Source: Cristatella mucedo (taxonomy: Eukaryota > Bryozoa > Phylactolaemata > Cristatellidae). From it: a stretch of DNA of 52,500 nt. Location: contig WPIO01000047.1 in assembly GCA_009760855.2 (NCBI GenBank), positions 532,501-585,000 of the forward strand, written 5' to 3'. This document shows positions 21,131 through 33,289 of the stretch, one piece after another. A program made the translations under genes and the position numbers. Position 1 is the stretch's first letter. The number at the start of each line of letters is the position of its first letter. The notes under the pieces are model-generated. The model did no database searches, was not told the DNA's origin, and saw only the letters and a program-made list of their open reading frames with translations.

Positions 21131-23390
21131 TACGTTTCCCTAATATTAAAATTATGTAAATTAGAATGAGTTTAGACTGAAAAACTAATGCAATTATTAT
21201 GTAAATTTTGTAAAATTATTCCTGTTGTTTGCGCCCTTACACCCAGTTCTGCACGTGTTGCTCTCGGTCCGTACTGCTCAAGTCCAGGTTTGAGTGACCT
21301 GGCAGGACGGTTAGAGCAGTGGCACTCTGTGGTACTGTCGAGTGGAAACCCCTCCGTAACCATGCTGCAAACATGGGCTGAACTGAGAGCCGAATTTTTA
21401 TAGCTCTGCCTGCAGAGTCACTATTCAGAGCATTTTAGTGCTCCTTCTGCAAAAGAATATGAGGCAAGCCTAGAGGAACTCGTATCGGGCTTTGGAGAAT
21501 GTCTTGAGCTGAATGGCTATTTCCAGAGGTTGCTAGTGTCCCGGAGTGTCCCGGAAATCATGGCTGACAGTTGAATGGCCATTCCCAGAGCCCTGCTAGT
21601 GTGCAATCCCGGAAATCATGGCTGACAGTTGTTGTCGGTCTAACTGGCTGAACCGCGTCACCTAAACTTGCCTGTCGAAGATGAGCTGGGTCGGCAGCCT
21701 CCAAAGCATTGCATTGCGGTCCATGCTCTTCGAGCCCGTGTGACCTCATAGCCGACAATGAAATAGCTAGTGTTTGACAAGACTCGTTTATTTCCATTGC
21801 TTTTGTCTTGTGCAGTGCCCTCCATGCGTATGGCTTCTGAAGCACGGCACGAGCCTTCAGCTGTGAGTCTAACAGAGTCTATACTTTTTCGTGACGGCTT
21901 ACCTCTACGAATTCTGGTGAAAAGTCGTCCGCACTGTGTGGCTGCTCGTGCCGCATTGCAAGGCGGCGGCAGGCAACATTTGATCGGGCATGCAGGATCA
22001 GCCACCAGCCGCACGGTGAATAGCAGCTGCAGCCACCAGCCACTAAATTCCTTTGTAGGTTGCCCCCATCTGACTACTGTGTTTGTAGGGCTGCCAAATC
22101 TCTCGTAATTGTCCTCGACTAGCCTCAGCCAGTAAGTGTGTGACCTGTGAATTCCAGCCTGCCTAAGCCCTGCCCTGCCAGATCAGTCAGTCAGCTCTCT
22201 GCCGGCCACGGCAACCGGATGTGGCTGCAATGACCGGCTTGCTCCGGCCGTGTTTTGTCGAAACTCACTCTCTACCGTCGAGTCATTCTCGTGCTTACTT
22301 TGTGTGTGACGGCTGCGGCGGCCTGTACCTTGTTGGCACGGTGGTGGCAGCAGCCGTTAGGTAGATACCACCTTGCAGCTCTCTGCCGTAGGATTGGCTC
22401 CTCGGCAGTAGTCTTCAATGCCGTCAGCGTTTATCGATCTTGCTGATTGCTGCAAGGATCTTCGTCTTACCTTACCTTTAGCCTTGTCAATAGCTAGTGC
22501 GTCTAATTTCTGCCATTCAATCGCCCGTGTCCTTTCTGAGCTGAGGGGCATGCCCTGCGGCGTCTGGCTCGTGCAAGTCGCCCGATTTACTTGCTCTGCC
22601 CTGCTCTGCTCTGCCCGCCCTCCCCCCCCCGACCGTTTGAGATGCCTCGCCTAGCTGCCGTCCTAGATTTTCGGAGCTGAAAGAATTCGTGCAACCAGCA
22701 CAGTGCTCTCACTCGGGGCGATTCGAGTGGTTGGCCGGCAGAATGGAATTGAGCATCTTTACTACAGAGGGCCTTGTGGCGTATAGTGTGCCCAAAGGGC
22801 TGGAGCTAAGATGTGAATGAGACCACTTCAGTCTGGTTGCCAGAACTAGTGGCTGACTCGAATTCGTAAAGCTGGTTGACGGTATTCCCAATCAGCTGCC
22901 AACTTTATGATCGCTCCTACTTGGGCAGCTAGACCTTCGTGCATGGCTCGAGTTACATCGAGGGGTCAATGATAAGTTTAAGGTTCAAGCCACTTGTGTA
23001 AAGATATGGGTTGTCAACAATTCATGTCAGCTATCTGAGTCAGTTTGAGCTGTTAACGTTTTGGGACATCTCTTAATTAGGCAACCTTAAAGCTCACAAC
23101 CTTCCTCGTGCCTTGACTGGCGATTACTTAAATGTGTTGGTATGTCTGCTAGCATGACCAGCTTTTAAAGCCACCTCAGCTTCAAGTTAGGTAAGCTTCC
23201 TTACTCAGCTGCTGTTAACACAGTGGATAGCGCTAACTGGCTGGCTCGATAATGAGGAGGGGGTGACTAGATAGCTAGCCTCTGGCGTGCTGAGAGGAGT
23301 CAGGAAGCAAGCGGGTAGTCGGTGGCAGCTGGACAAAGACACGACACGGAAGTGTCTGTGCGAAGGCAGCACTGATTGAACGAAGTCTGA
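21131..23390. other. Intron 1 sequence without recognised features
   Basis: Near-even base composition with scattered short ORFs on both strands, none with domain-like sequence. An imperfect direct repeat occurs at about 21,523-21,630 (GGCTATTTCCAGAG / GGCCATTCCCAGAG, each followed by GGAAATCATGGCTGACAG). Confidence 0.5.
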
Positions 23391-23437
23391 GAAGCTGCAG
23401 TTACAACTGCAGTGACTGCAGTTGTAACTGCAGCTTC
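23391..23437. repeat. Perfect nested palindrome
   Basis: Two 22-nt arms (23,391-23,412 and 23,416-23,437) are exact reverse complements around a TGA spacer. Each arm also contains a smaller inverted repeat, CTGCAGTT and AACTGCAG around AC or GT. It can form one long hairpin or two short ones. Confidence 0.92.
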
Positions 23438-23629
23438 AGCCGCCCATCGTATCTGCCAGCCAGGGTAATTTGAACATAAAAACTCGTGTTGATTGCAACC
23501 AAGCCCCGGACTTGCTTGTCAGGTCGAGGCACCATGTCTACAGAATGTGGTTGGGCCGATCATCCCTTGTTTGACTTTCGGTAGATGCAGACTGGTCTGT
23601 TGATGCTTCTACCATAGAGACAAAAGCAT

Positions 23630-23775
23630 AGGGCCGTGATGGCCCATGAGGTAAGGTCGTAGGCTCGAATCCTGCAATGGGCAATCCTTTATTGCTAACT
23701 ACGTGCGATAGTAATAGCCGTTAAGGCTCATCTGGCACTATACAAATGAGGCTGTTAAATTGGCGACTGTATTTA
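23630..23775 (+). mobile_element. SINE family B
   Basis: GCCGTGATGGCCCATGAGGT head, GTCGTAGGCTCGAATCCTGC B box, body AGCCGTTAAGGCTCATCTGG and ACAAATGAGGCTGTTAAATT. Intron 1. Confidence 0.8.
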
Positions 23776-24063
23776 TTGGCCGGACCTAGCAGTCTGCGCA
23801 GAGCAGTGAGGGCCAGCACTCGCCGGTTGAGTTTTTTCTACGACAAGAGATCTCCATCTGTCAGCTAGTGCCGCTCATTTCTCTGTGCTGTGCTCGGCCC
23901 TGCATGGTTGTGCTTAGTCTGCTCTTCCTGTTGGCCTGCTCGAGCATGGGCTGGAGTATTGGTTGGAAGAATCTATAATGAGTTTTTGCATCGAGGTTTT
24001 ATGACACTCATGCAGAAGTGCTTGTAGCCGCACGGGTGTGTTTGCACGTGTGAATGCGCAGTA

Positions 24064-24064
<1 letters not shown>

Positions 24065-24104
<40 letters not shown>
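24065..24104. repeat. TG microsatellite
   Basis: About 38 nt of TG in intron 1. Confidence 0.93.
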
Positions 24105-24105
<1 letters not shown>

Positions 24106-24149
24106 TGCCCGCATGCACCTTAAACAATGGCTCCAAGACAAAGAATGCG

Positions 24150-25400
24150 TTGCACTGGGGAGTTTTCTTTAGTGCTCTCGAAGCCTAAGAAACTTAGCCA
24201 CAGACCATCTCATGCAACAAGAGAAAATTAGAAAAATAGCAGTCAGAAATTCAGTCGAGGAAGTAAGTGGCATATAACTAGCTGCACGTAACGTCTGTAA
24301 AAGATATGTGTGAGTCGGCAGCAGTAGAGAAGGCCTCAATGAGTAAGAAAGTTGGGAGCAAGTTTTTGCAGTCTGTTGGTAGCAGGTTTCACAGTCTATA
24401 TGTAAATATAATTCATTTATATAGTGCCTCAAGAGAACTTAATCTCTATTCAGGCGCTTCACATATGCCTCGGGGCTCGAGCCCACGACCTCAGTCAGAC
24501 CTTGGTCGGGGCGAGCACCTTAACCGCTAGATCAAAGCCTAGAGCTCGGAGAGCGAAATCTCCATCACTCGAGGTCTGCAACAGAAGTAATGGTAGAGTC
24601 AATGTATCGTCCTTCGAGGTTTTGATGGCATGTGCAGGCTGAAACTGTTTCTCAATTAGTTCAGTTAGCTAGAAAGGAGCCTGGCATTGGCATCCTTTCT
24701 TGATCAGAGTAAGAATTATGTTCTGTATATGTTAATCAACCAGCAGCCATACCATGGGTTGATCAACCGGGAGCCGTAACAGTTTTTCCACTAAAGGTCA
24801 AATCAAGATTCAATATCTTGTATCTAAAGAGTACCTGGCAGCCACATCCAACGCCACGCCAATAGTCCCGAATGCTGAATTGCAGTTGTCTAGCCTAGAG
24901 AGAACCTGAATATTAGTAAGAACTCTGGCCAGCTCCTGTGGTAAATAATCTCTAATCTTGGATAGGGATTGGTCATGATAGCTAACTGTGGAGGCAGTTT
25001 TCTGAATAAAACCTTTAAACTTTAGGCAGTCTCAAAGAGGCCGCAAGTTATGAGCCTTCCCTGATGGTCGCACTGTGTCATCACCTCTTGAGTTCATCAA
25101 GGGGCGTTTATCACATAGAGTTTCTTTTGATGAGTTTGCTTTATCGTGGCTAGTTAAGGGAAATTGGCCAACATTTAGACCGAAAGTTTGCAAGGCAGAC
25201 AGCATTTAGCATGTCAATCGAAGCAGCTGATTCTCAGGGCTTAAATGATTGGTACAGGTGGGTGTGATTAGCATAGAGATGGTACAGATGGCCGATGCCA
25301 ATGGGCCTGAATTACCCTCTCTTCGGAGTCGGAGTCTACAACGATGATGCACGAGTGAGAGGAAGTGGTAAGAGCGGTTAGTAGCTATCGGCAAGACTGT
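24150..25400 (-). mobile_element. LINE family B, old degenerate copy
   Basis: Similarity to the 16.7-18 kb copy is recognisable across the C-terminal region and part of the RT (for example the 24,660-25,000 equivalents of the LAELLHQ and SRLDYCNSLL regions), with numerous stops and indels. It is interrupted at about 24,402-24,540 by a family-A SINE, so this copy is older than that SINE insertion. Confidence 0.78.
24402..24540 (-). mobile_element. SINE family A inserted in a LINE-B relic
   Basis: Minus strand: TTTGATCTAGCGGTTAAGGT head, GTCGTGGGCTCGAGCCCCGA B box, tail AAGCGCCTGAATAGAGATTA and GTTCTCTTGAGGCACTATA. The LINE-B sequence resumes on both sides. Confidence 0.85.
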
Positions 25401-25504
25401 AAAGTGAAATACCCAAGATCAAGGTTGGAATTGCAATACCACCAGAAAATGTGTGCCCGGAGACCAGCAGTGGTGCTTGATTTGCATTCAACAGACTTGG
25501 ACAT

Positions 25505-26270
25505 TAATCTTTAATAAAAATAATAATAATGATAATAATGCATTTGATATAGTGCCCTCAGATTTTCAATCTCTTTCTGAGCATCTTTACATTGGCTGCA
25601 AAGGAAGCACGGTCGATTACTTAGTTTGAGGTTGTCAGCCGCCAAGCTTAACGACATCTTGAGTCAGGAGGCCCTGTAGTAAAATGTGACGAGATTATAT
25701 TTGGTTAGGTCAGCCTAAAGCAAGAGAATGAAGGGACCTAAAAATGAGTGACAGAACCTTGAAGTCTATTTGCTGTTTGATGGGGTAGCCAGTGCAGGTC
25801 GGCAAGAAGACGTGTGATGTGGCAACTGCGACTACCACGGCTGACAAGCCTAGCTGCAGAGTTTTGCGCCAACTTAAAGTGCCTTATTGCACAGGCCAGA
25901 AAACATTTGAATAGTGAGTTACAAAATTGCAAAAGAAATCCGACATGTCAGAAATGCATGGACCTGCTTGGTTGTGGTATCCTTGTCTAATTAGTCCCAA
26001 ATTTTGCTGTGGTGTGTCGCTGAACCATGGCAGACTCGACTGTAGAGTTGATGTGGTCATCCAGTGAAAGGTCATTTTGGAACAGGCTACCAGACTGTAT
26101 GCAGGCACTGAAAGAGACATGTTGGCCGTGCCCATTTTGAGGTTAGCCCTTCGGATTTCTTAGGAGCACCGGCTTTTTCCCACACTAGTGTGCTGGTTTT
26201 TATCGTCATTCGATGGGAGACAGTTTGCTGTCATCCAAGTGCAAATGTCAGCAATGTGGGGGCCTGCAAG
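25505..26270 (-). mobile_element. LINE family A, degenerate 3' copy
   Basis: An AATAATAATG tail (25,515-25,545) is followed by a decayed hairpin and then C-terminal coding remnants (25,700-26,260, with the LHWLPHQ-like and AIRHFKLAQNSAARL phrases). It abuts a short tandem repeat at about 26,268-26,300. Confidence 0.82.
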
Positions 26271-26302
26271 GGCAGTCAAGGGCAGTCAAGGGCAGTCAAG
26301 GC
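26268..26302 (+). repeat. Short tandem repeat GGGCAGTCAA
   Basis: About three to four copies of a 10-bp unit at the edge of a LINE-A relic. Confidence 0.85.
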
Positions 26303-26413
26303 AAGGGCTGGCAGACAGCAGAGACTGAATATAGCACCTGGTACAGCTGTGTGAGTCATGCGTCTAACAATGAAAGGCCGATTGTGCTTGGCGATCGATA
26401 GCTCGATAGCTTC

Positions 26414-26448
<35 letters not shown>

Positions 26449-26449
26449 A
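26414..26449. repeat. GA microsatellite
   Basis: GA tract with GGGA interruptions in intron 1. Confidence 0.92.
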
Positions 26450-26529
26450 GCATAGATTGTGAAAAGAAGGGATAGTCTGGGATTTGCCACTATCTTCTGT
26501 CAGCCTGCGATTACTCGACATCATTTGAG

Positions 26530-26835
26530 TTTCAACTGAAGACGAATCAGCTCTTTGTAGCTTTTCTTACCGCTTGCTATCACTTATCTCTTTATCCTTT
26601 TTATTCTATGTGCTTTTCTGGTCATGATTCTGTTAGTTACCGACCTGTGGTCCTCCTAACCATCGGTCCTGTTACTTCCTTTGTGCGTTTGCATGGTTGC
26701 ATAAGCACAATACCTTGCATATCATTAAGCATTTGTTATTGCTTCTCTTGCAGTCAGTTGAAAAGCACCTTTATGGAGATTTAGTTCTCTTAGGATGCAA
26801 ATAAAGACGACCAATTTACTATTACTGGTACTATT
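26530..26835 (+). mobile_element. LINE-like 3' UTR remnant, sense orientation
   Basis: A hairpin-like region (26,760-26,805, GAGATTTAGTTCTCTTAGG) is followed by ATTACTATTACTGGTACTATTATT, resembling the family-A 3' end with strong decay. A similar diverged type is at 12.3-12.6 kb, so this may be a related subfamily. Confidence 0.55.
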
Positions 26836-26944
26836 ATTAAAAGAAGTCTACCCATGCAGATCTCTGAAATCATACTTAAAAGCTCTTAGACGACTTTTGC
26901 CCGTTGATACCTTTGCCTTGAAATCTGCCACTGAGATAAAACCT

Positions 26945-27740
26945 AATGAAATGTATCTCCTTCTGTAACTCCACAAATCCACATAGATTATGTGGTTGTT
27001 ACGCAGGAGAGTTTTATATAACGCACTCACAGCCTAAGCAGCTTTTGGTACGCATTCGGTAGCCAACAGACTTCATCTCATGCAACAAAGTGAAAGTGAG
27101 AAGTATAGCAGAGTCAGGAGAGCAGTTGAGGTAGTGAGTAGCATTGAAGTAGCAGCTCAGGACAGCTGAAAATGATGAGCCGTAGTCGGCAGCAGGAGAG
27201 TAGTTGTCGTTGCATAAGAATTGTGGAAGCGAGTTCAATAGTATAGGACTTGCAGAGCTAAAGCTTCTATCGCCAACGGTCTTTAAGCAGAGGAATGGAA
27301 CAGTTAATTTATTGTCCATACAGGACCTGAGGGCAGGAGGAGGTTGCAGTTCTTGCAGCAGTTCAGCTAGGTACAGAGGAGCCAAGTCGTGGCAGGCCTT
27401 GTGGGTGAGTGCAAAAATACTCTGCTCTGAATCCGTTGATCAACCGTCATCCATCCTAGCTCTTTTAGCTAAGGAGACACGTGGTCAAACCCCTGGGACT
27501 TAGAAACTAACCAAAAAAATAAAACGACACTGTCGTAAACGACGCCTAAATTTTGGGCACGTGATGATGGTCTCACAACAGTATCACCCATTAGAAGATC
27601 AAAGCCTTCTAATCCAGCCACACGCTTAGAATGTCCTATGAGAAGCAGTTCAGTATCGTCATTTAGTTTCAAGAAATTTTCCGACATCCAGGATCTAATG
27701 TCAGAAAGGCAAGCATTCAGTTTATCAAAACCAGTGTAGT
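26945..27740 (-). mobile_element. LINE family B, degenerate 3' copy with internal deletion
   Basis: The 3' UTR and C-terminal ORF (123 codons, 27,014-27,385) match the copy at 16.7 kb. Near 27,510 the sequence jumps from the C-terminal region to an upstream RT segment (27,469-27,687, SENFLKLNDD), so several hundred bases are missing. Confidence 0.82.
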
Positions 27741-27744
27741 GCCA

Positions 27745-27965
27745 GTGATGCCCAAGTGAGATGGCAGGCCCTCAGAATGACTTGTTGATCAGCTGTATCG
27801 ACCTCAGCCGTGAGATCCAGAAAAACTGGCTGAGAAACCTTACCACAGTCAGCTTTGCTTAGAAGGTTCTTATATGCCCTGTGGAAAGATTGGCTCCAAA
27901 ACTCGACTTGAACTGCGTGCTCTATTTGAATTTGTGATGTAAGAGTTTACACGTAGTCGCAAAAA
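27745..27965 (-). mobile_element. LINE family A RT fragment abutting the family-B copy
   Basis: The minus-strand phrases correspond to the family-A segment between RT motif A and motif B (the equivalent of 50,800-51,000), with many substitutions. The junction with the family-B copy near 27,740 suggests nested insertion or deletion. Confidence 0.55.
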
Positions 27966-28394
27966 ATCCTCGAAGTGTGGCCGCCCCTGCGGTGGCTGTA
28001 AATTCGTGCGGATAATAAGAGGGTTAATAATAATAATAATGAGTTAATAAAAAAATAAAAAATATAAAAATATAAATACAAATGAAAATTAAAAAATAAG
28101 TTGATAAGGTGGCTACGATGCCAGAGATAATAAAGTTGTGCAAGACATGTGAAAATGTTTACCTACAGCCCAAAAACAAGCACACATGCTGCTGGTATGT
28201 ATGCGTTTATTCTGAGGTCGTCCCACCACGACTCTGTATGACCTCTCTTGTCTCTCCATGCATAGAGGGCACCAGCTTCTGCATTGTCTCTTCTGCTGTA
28301 GCACACTCCACTGAGCCCAAGATATATGGAAACAGTGACTTCTTGTGTGGGCAAAACATTCTGCCTCAGCTGCATGTCGGTATTTATCCATTAT

Positions 28395-31300
28395 CATAAT
28401 AATAATGCTAATAATAATGCACTTGATATATAGCACCCTCAGAGAACTCAATCTCTTTCTAGGCACTTTACATTTGCTGCAAAGGAAGCACTATCGATGG
28501 TTAGTGGTAGCATGCTCAATAAACAACAAGAATAACATGGTTAGGGGTGACATGCACAAGTGCAGCACACATAAGCACGTAAGGGACAAATCACAGGGAC
28601 CCACTAAATGCTGTCCTAAATAGGTGTGTTTTTAAGTTCCTTTTAAATGTGGTCAGGTCGGGAGTTAGTTCCAAGCTTTAGGAGCATACGAACTAAAGAT
28701 ACGGTCCCCAAAGGATTTAAGGTTTGCACGAGGTATAGGTAAACAGTTAGATTCCGAAAAGCAGGTGGTACGATGCTTAGCCTGGTGGGGGAGTAGATCT
28801 GGTAAGTAAGCTGGAGCCAGAGAATGAAGTGACCTAAAAGTAAGTGACAAAACCTTAAAGTAGATGCAGTGCTTGACTGGTAGCCAGTGCAGGCCGCCAA
28901 GTAATGGTATGATATGGCAGCTGCAACGCTCACGACAGAAAAGCCTGGTTGCAGAGTTTTGCACCAGCTGTAAGTGCCTGATTGCACATGCTGGTAGCTC
29001 AGCAAGCAGTGAGTTACAGAAGTCAAGATGGGATGTCACAAATACATGGACCAACTTAGATGGGGCATCCTTATCTAAACAGGCCCGAATTTTAGGAGTG
29101 TCATGTAGCTGAGAGTAGGCTGACTTGATTGTGGAGCTGATGTGATCGTCTAATGAAAGGTCAGTTTGGAACATGACACCTAGATTTCGTGCAGATTCCA
29201 CAGGAGATATGCTGGCAGAGTCGATTTTGAGCTTTAGCCTTTCCAATTTCTGAGTCACACTTGGTTTGCCCATAACTAGTAAGTTTGTTTTATCATAATT
29301 TAATTTGAGAAAATTTGCTGCCATCCATGTGCGGATGTCGTCAATGCATGTAGCAAGGGAGTTCAGAGAATTCGACTTTGCTCGAGGGCTGGGAGAGATC
29401 AAAGCAGAGGTACAACTGAGTGTCATCTACATAGAAGTGAAAGCTTAGATTGTGCTTGGCAATCACATCGGCAAGAGGAAGAGTATAAACCGTGAAAAGA
29501 ACATTAACAAGCATGGAGTCCTGAGGTACCCCATATTTCAGAGGTTCCTTGGATGATCTTTGTCCATGCACATCAAATTGTGGAATCTCCCACTGATGTA
29601 GGACCTGAACCATTGCAATGCAGTGCCCAGGCCCAGGCGATGATAATGCCCAGGCGAGATGAGAGGCGCTCAAGAAGGACTTGGTGATCGATAATATCAA
29701 AAGCTGCCGAAAGATCAAGCAAAACAAGCAGTGATACTCTACCCATGTCTGCATTCCTAAGTAGGTCGTTGTACACCCGAAGCAATGCTGACACTGAGGA
29801 GTTATTAGCTCTAAAACTAGACTGGAACCTTCTAGCAAGATTCGAAGTTTCAATATGAGTTCAGCTGGTCTGCCGTGACTCGTTCCAGTGTCTTTGATAG
29901 GAATGGTAGAAAGGAGACTTGGCAGTAGTTGCTCTATTTCTCTTGGTCTATTGTTGCTTTCTTGAGTATTGGCCTGACTGAAGCCTTTTCGAGAGGTGCT
30001 GGGACATGACCTGATGCTAATGACACGTTAATGATGTTAGTTATGCATGGCAGCAGCTGATCAAGGCATCGTAGAAGCAGGACAGTGGGAATAGGGTCCA
30101 AAGGACTAGTTGTCTTCTTTGATTGGGATATGAACTTTAGGATTAGATCACTAGTGACCTGCTTAAATGCAGACATTGAGGTGCTGCAAGGAATTGAGGG
30201 ACAGCATTCTAGGGGGGATGCTGCCATCGTGGATTGATTCCTTGATCTTGTCTATCTGCTGGACAAAGAAGCTAGTGAAGCGATCAGCTAGATCATCACT
30301 GAGATCATTTGGATTGTGCATCCGTGATTCAACAATGTTTTTTATAGAAGCTAGACTTGGCCATTGTTGTGATTGATTGGTACGACCTACAGTAGTCCTC
30401 GTATGCCTGTCGATGGACAGTCAGTCCTGATCTTTTGTGTGCTTTTTCAAGCATTCGCTTAGTAGACCTAGCTAGTTTAATGTCTTTGGTAAACCATTGG
30501 CCGTCTGGGCAAGGGCACACAGAGCACAGTGGGCTTAGTCAGAGGTGCAAACTCGTCGAGCATGTCAGCTAATGTCGTGTCCTAGCAATCTACCAATGAT
30601 GACAGGTCGGGCTGAGCAGCAGAGGTGAGGCAGATATTCTCGCACAGACAGCATCGATGTCAAGGGTCTTGAGGTGTCACAATTTACGGGTGATTTTAGA
30701 GGAGGAGGAGGGCACACATTTTAGACTGAATGAGATCTGCATATGGTCAGATAATCAGGATTTGGTAATAATAGGTGATGACAAAGTGCAGTTGTATGAG
30801 AGAATTTGGTCGTGTGTGTGACCCTTAGTGTGAGTAGGGCCATGCACATGAGCCACAAGAGACAGTGAGTCAGTCAATGCACAAAATTCAATGCTGAAAC
30901 TATCAGATAAGTTATCAAAGTGAATGTTGAAATCGCCCATAATGAGGAAGGATCGATTTCTTGCACACGGAATCGAAATGAGATTGGAAAAATCAGAGAT
31001 AAAGGAGGACTTGGTACCTGGTAGGGGATAGACTACTGCCATCATCGGTAGCTGGTTGTCGGGTGAGATCAAGACAATCGATTGGAAAGACTGCTTCGAG
31101 GGTATTGCAAATGGCTTTGAAGTCGAATTTCGAACGCATGGTGTTAGCAACTCCACTAGTTTTGATTGATCTAGGGGTGTTTAAGAATGAGAAACCAGTC
31201 GGGGCAGCGTCTTTAATTGTCGGGCAGTTTAGCGATTTTAGCGAAGTTTCAGTCAAGGCGAGCAGGTCGAGATCATTTTTAGAAATAAGGTCGCTATTAC

Positions 31301-31445
31301 TAGAGGTTTATTGCATATTGAGTGATGATTCCAAAGACAGGCATTAATTTGGGCCGCCGGAGTTATAACAGACCTGATGACCACTAAGTTAGAGAGCTTC
31401 ACAGTGAGGCTTGTGGGGGGAGTGAGCTGAGCGGTTCGAGACAAT
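28395..31445 (-). mobile_element. LINE family A, nearly full-length but broken copy (endonuclease + RT + 3' UTR)
   Basis: This is the most complete family-A copy. The 3' tail and hairpin are at 28,395-28,480. The RT C-terminal part reads in frame at 28,665-29,426, and RT palm fragments at 29,341-29,853 include a YVDD version of the active site. The fingers/linker lie at 29,934-30,520. An apurinic-type endonuclease lies at 30,755-31,440, with LIMGDFNIHFDN, a GPTHTKGHTHDQIL phrase and a SICNKPLVI start. Several frameshifts and stops make it dead. The 5' limit is uncertain: an open frame continues to 31,874 across a GA microsatellite (31,512-31,531) without recognisable similarity. Confidence 0.88.
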
Positions 31446-32009
31446 GCTAGGAATACCCAACGAGTAGGTACTCAGCTCGCAGTTCCTGCCAACTGAGTTG
31501 ATTGAGAGAAAAAGAGAGAGAGAGAGAGAGATGTAGATACACAGAAAGACAGGGCCGACAGACTGGTGGGGGAGTTGAAACAGTAAGACAGCTGTACTGC
31601 AATCAAGAGGTTCCTTTAACCAGATGTCACCCTTAACTTCCACAGCCTGGGTAACTGGGGGAGCAGGCAGTTTTGGCATGTGCAGGCCATCCAGAAAAGC
31701 TGGCTTTAAAAATAGTCCGTTGAGCTCTAACTTCCTAGAACCGGTCACTTTCAAGGACTGTAACCACAGAGCAAAAGAGGAAGAGCAGCACTGACGACAG
31801 CTCTGCTGCTGCCCAATTCGGAGCCGCCTTTCCAAAGGACGGCACCACTGCACGGCTACATGCAGCCTATACATAAACGGTTCTCAGTTAAAGTGGCTGG
31901 CTAGCCTATTAGCAAGTCGAGAACCACCTGTCCGGTTTCTGCAAGAGCACTTCCTTGCTGATTTGCTTGCTAAACAACTTCCTGGGTGGTATGAGCATAC
32001 CTCCGCTGT

Positions 32010-32335
32010 TGCTCTCTACTTTCTCCTCTTCCCTCCTCTGCTCCCATGCTTACCACCCCTTTCCTTATCTCATCTCCTCTCTTCTCTCATCTCTTGTTCC
32101 TCCTATTTGCTTCCTCTTCTCCTCTCTTTCCTCTCTCGTATAATTAATCTCTCCTGTCACTGTTCTCTTCCACCTCCTTCTCCCTTTCCTCCTCCTCTCC
32201 TTTCTTTTTCTCCTCTTCTTACCTCTCCGTGCTCACACCGTCCTCTCCCTTGCTTACCTCATGTTCTTTCCCTCATCTCATTTATCTCCTGTTCTCTCAC
32301 CCCTCACGTCTCATGTCTTCAGGATTTGCTCCTTC
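32010..32335 (+). repeat. Pyrimidine-rich tract before exon 2
   Basis: About 320 nt dominated by C and T on the transcribed-sense strand, ending about 350 nt before exon 2. No simple unit and no trusted ORF. Confidence 0.8.
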
Positions 32336-32557
32336 TATTTTGTGTGCTGCTTTTAAGCTCACAATACCAGACTTGGTAATGCCATGCTCTGCTTGGCATT
32401 ACTTTGTGAAGCAGTCGTTGCGCGATTTCCTGCACACAAAAATTCGTCACTTTAATGCCGGCCTGAAGCCCAAAGCCTAGCAGTATGTTGTGGTTCACTG
32501 CCTTGTGCGGCCGGGTGGTTTGCTGGCCCGACTGCTTGCTGGCTCAGCTCTTGAGCT

Positions 32558-32564
<7 letters not shown>

Positions 32565-32614
<50 letters not shown>

Positions 32615-32636
32615 ACACACAGACACACACACACAC
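32565..32636. repeat. CA microsatellite 45 nt upstream of the exon 2 acceptor
   Basis: About 72 nt of CA with two CAGACA interruptions, ending 45 nt before exon 2. Confidence 0.95.
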
Positions 32637-32681
32637 TCACTGGAGCTCTAGCTTGACTGGAACTATCGTTCTCTCTTTCAG

Positions 32682-32796
32682 CCGTCGTCGGAGCAGCAGA
32701 CGGAGGCCTTGTACGAGAATCTTGCTGTCATCCAGGCTCTCATACATGCCAGTCCACGCTGCAGTGGCACCAGCAGCAATGGCATCAACCCTGATC
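32682..32796 (+). CDS. ARHGAP27: Exon 2: linker with a Tyr-Glu-Asn-Leu motif
   Basis: This exon encodes residues 129-166 plus the first base of codon 167. A good acceptor (CTCTCTTTCAG) follows a CA microsatellite, and the donor is GATC|GTAAGA. It enters in phase 0 and leaves in phase 1, exactly what exons 1 and 3 require. It has no folded domain. YENL (139-142) resembles a tyrosine phosphorylation/SH2 docking motif, and a similar Tyr-containing linker sits before WW1 in family members as I recall them. Support comes from phase, splice sites and codon use rather than strong homology. Confidence 0.72.
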
Positions 32797-33289
32797 GTAA
32801 GAGATGCCCACCGGCATTGTTGAGGCTGCTGCTTGATTACGTTGAATACTTGGAAAATGGGAATGCTTTAGAGTTATCTCCCCAAACATGGGATTTATCT
32901 TCCCCAGATTGAAAAGTCATTCATGTAACAAAAACCGAGGAACCGATGCCGTACCATAGTGCCAACTTTAACTGTCTTTTGATGTAAAATGGCTGCGATG
33001 TCAACCTTCTGACGTACTTGGATAGTCAAGATCAGTATGTTTCTGGATGTCCTAATATGGCAAAGTATAGATAATGTGTACCGTTAGAAATGTGCCAAAC
33101 CCCTCAACAAATACCGGACACTTTGCTTACCACTCGGCCACCCTAAAAATGAAAACAAAAATCATGATATACTAATCGAACACAGTTGGAGAATATAAAG
33201 TATAAGGAGGCTTGAGGACAGGTATAAGAATATTTACCCAACCGGAATAAAAATGAACCAATATATTGCCCAAGCAGAGCTGTACTTCC

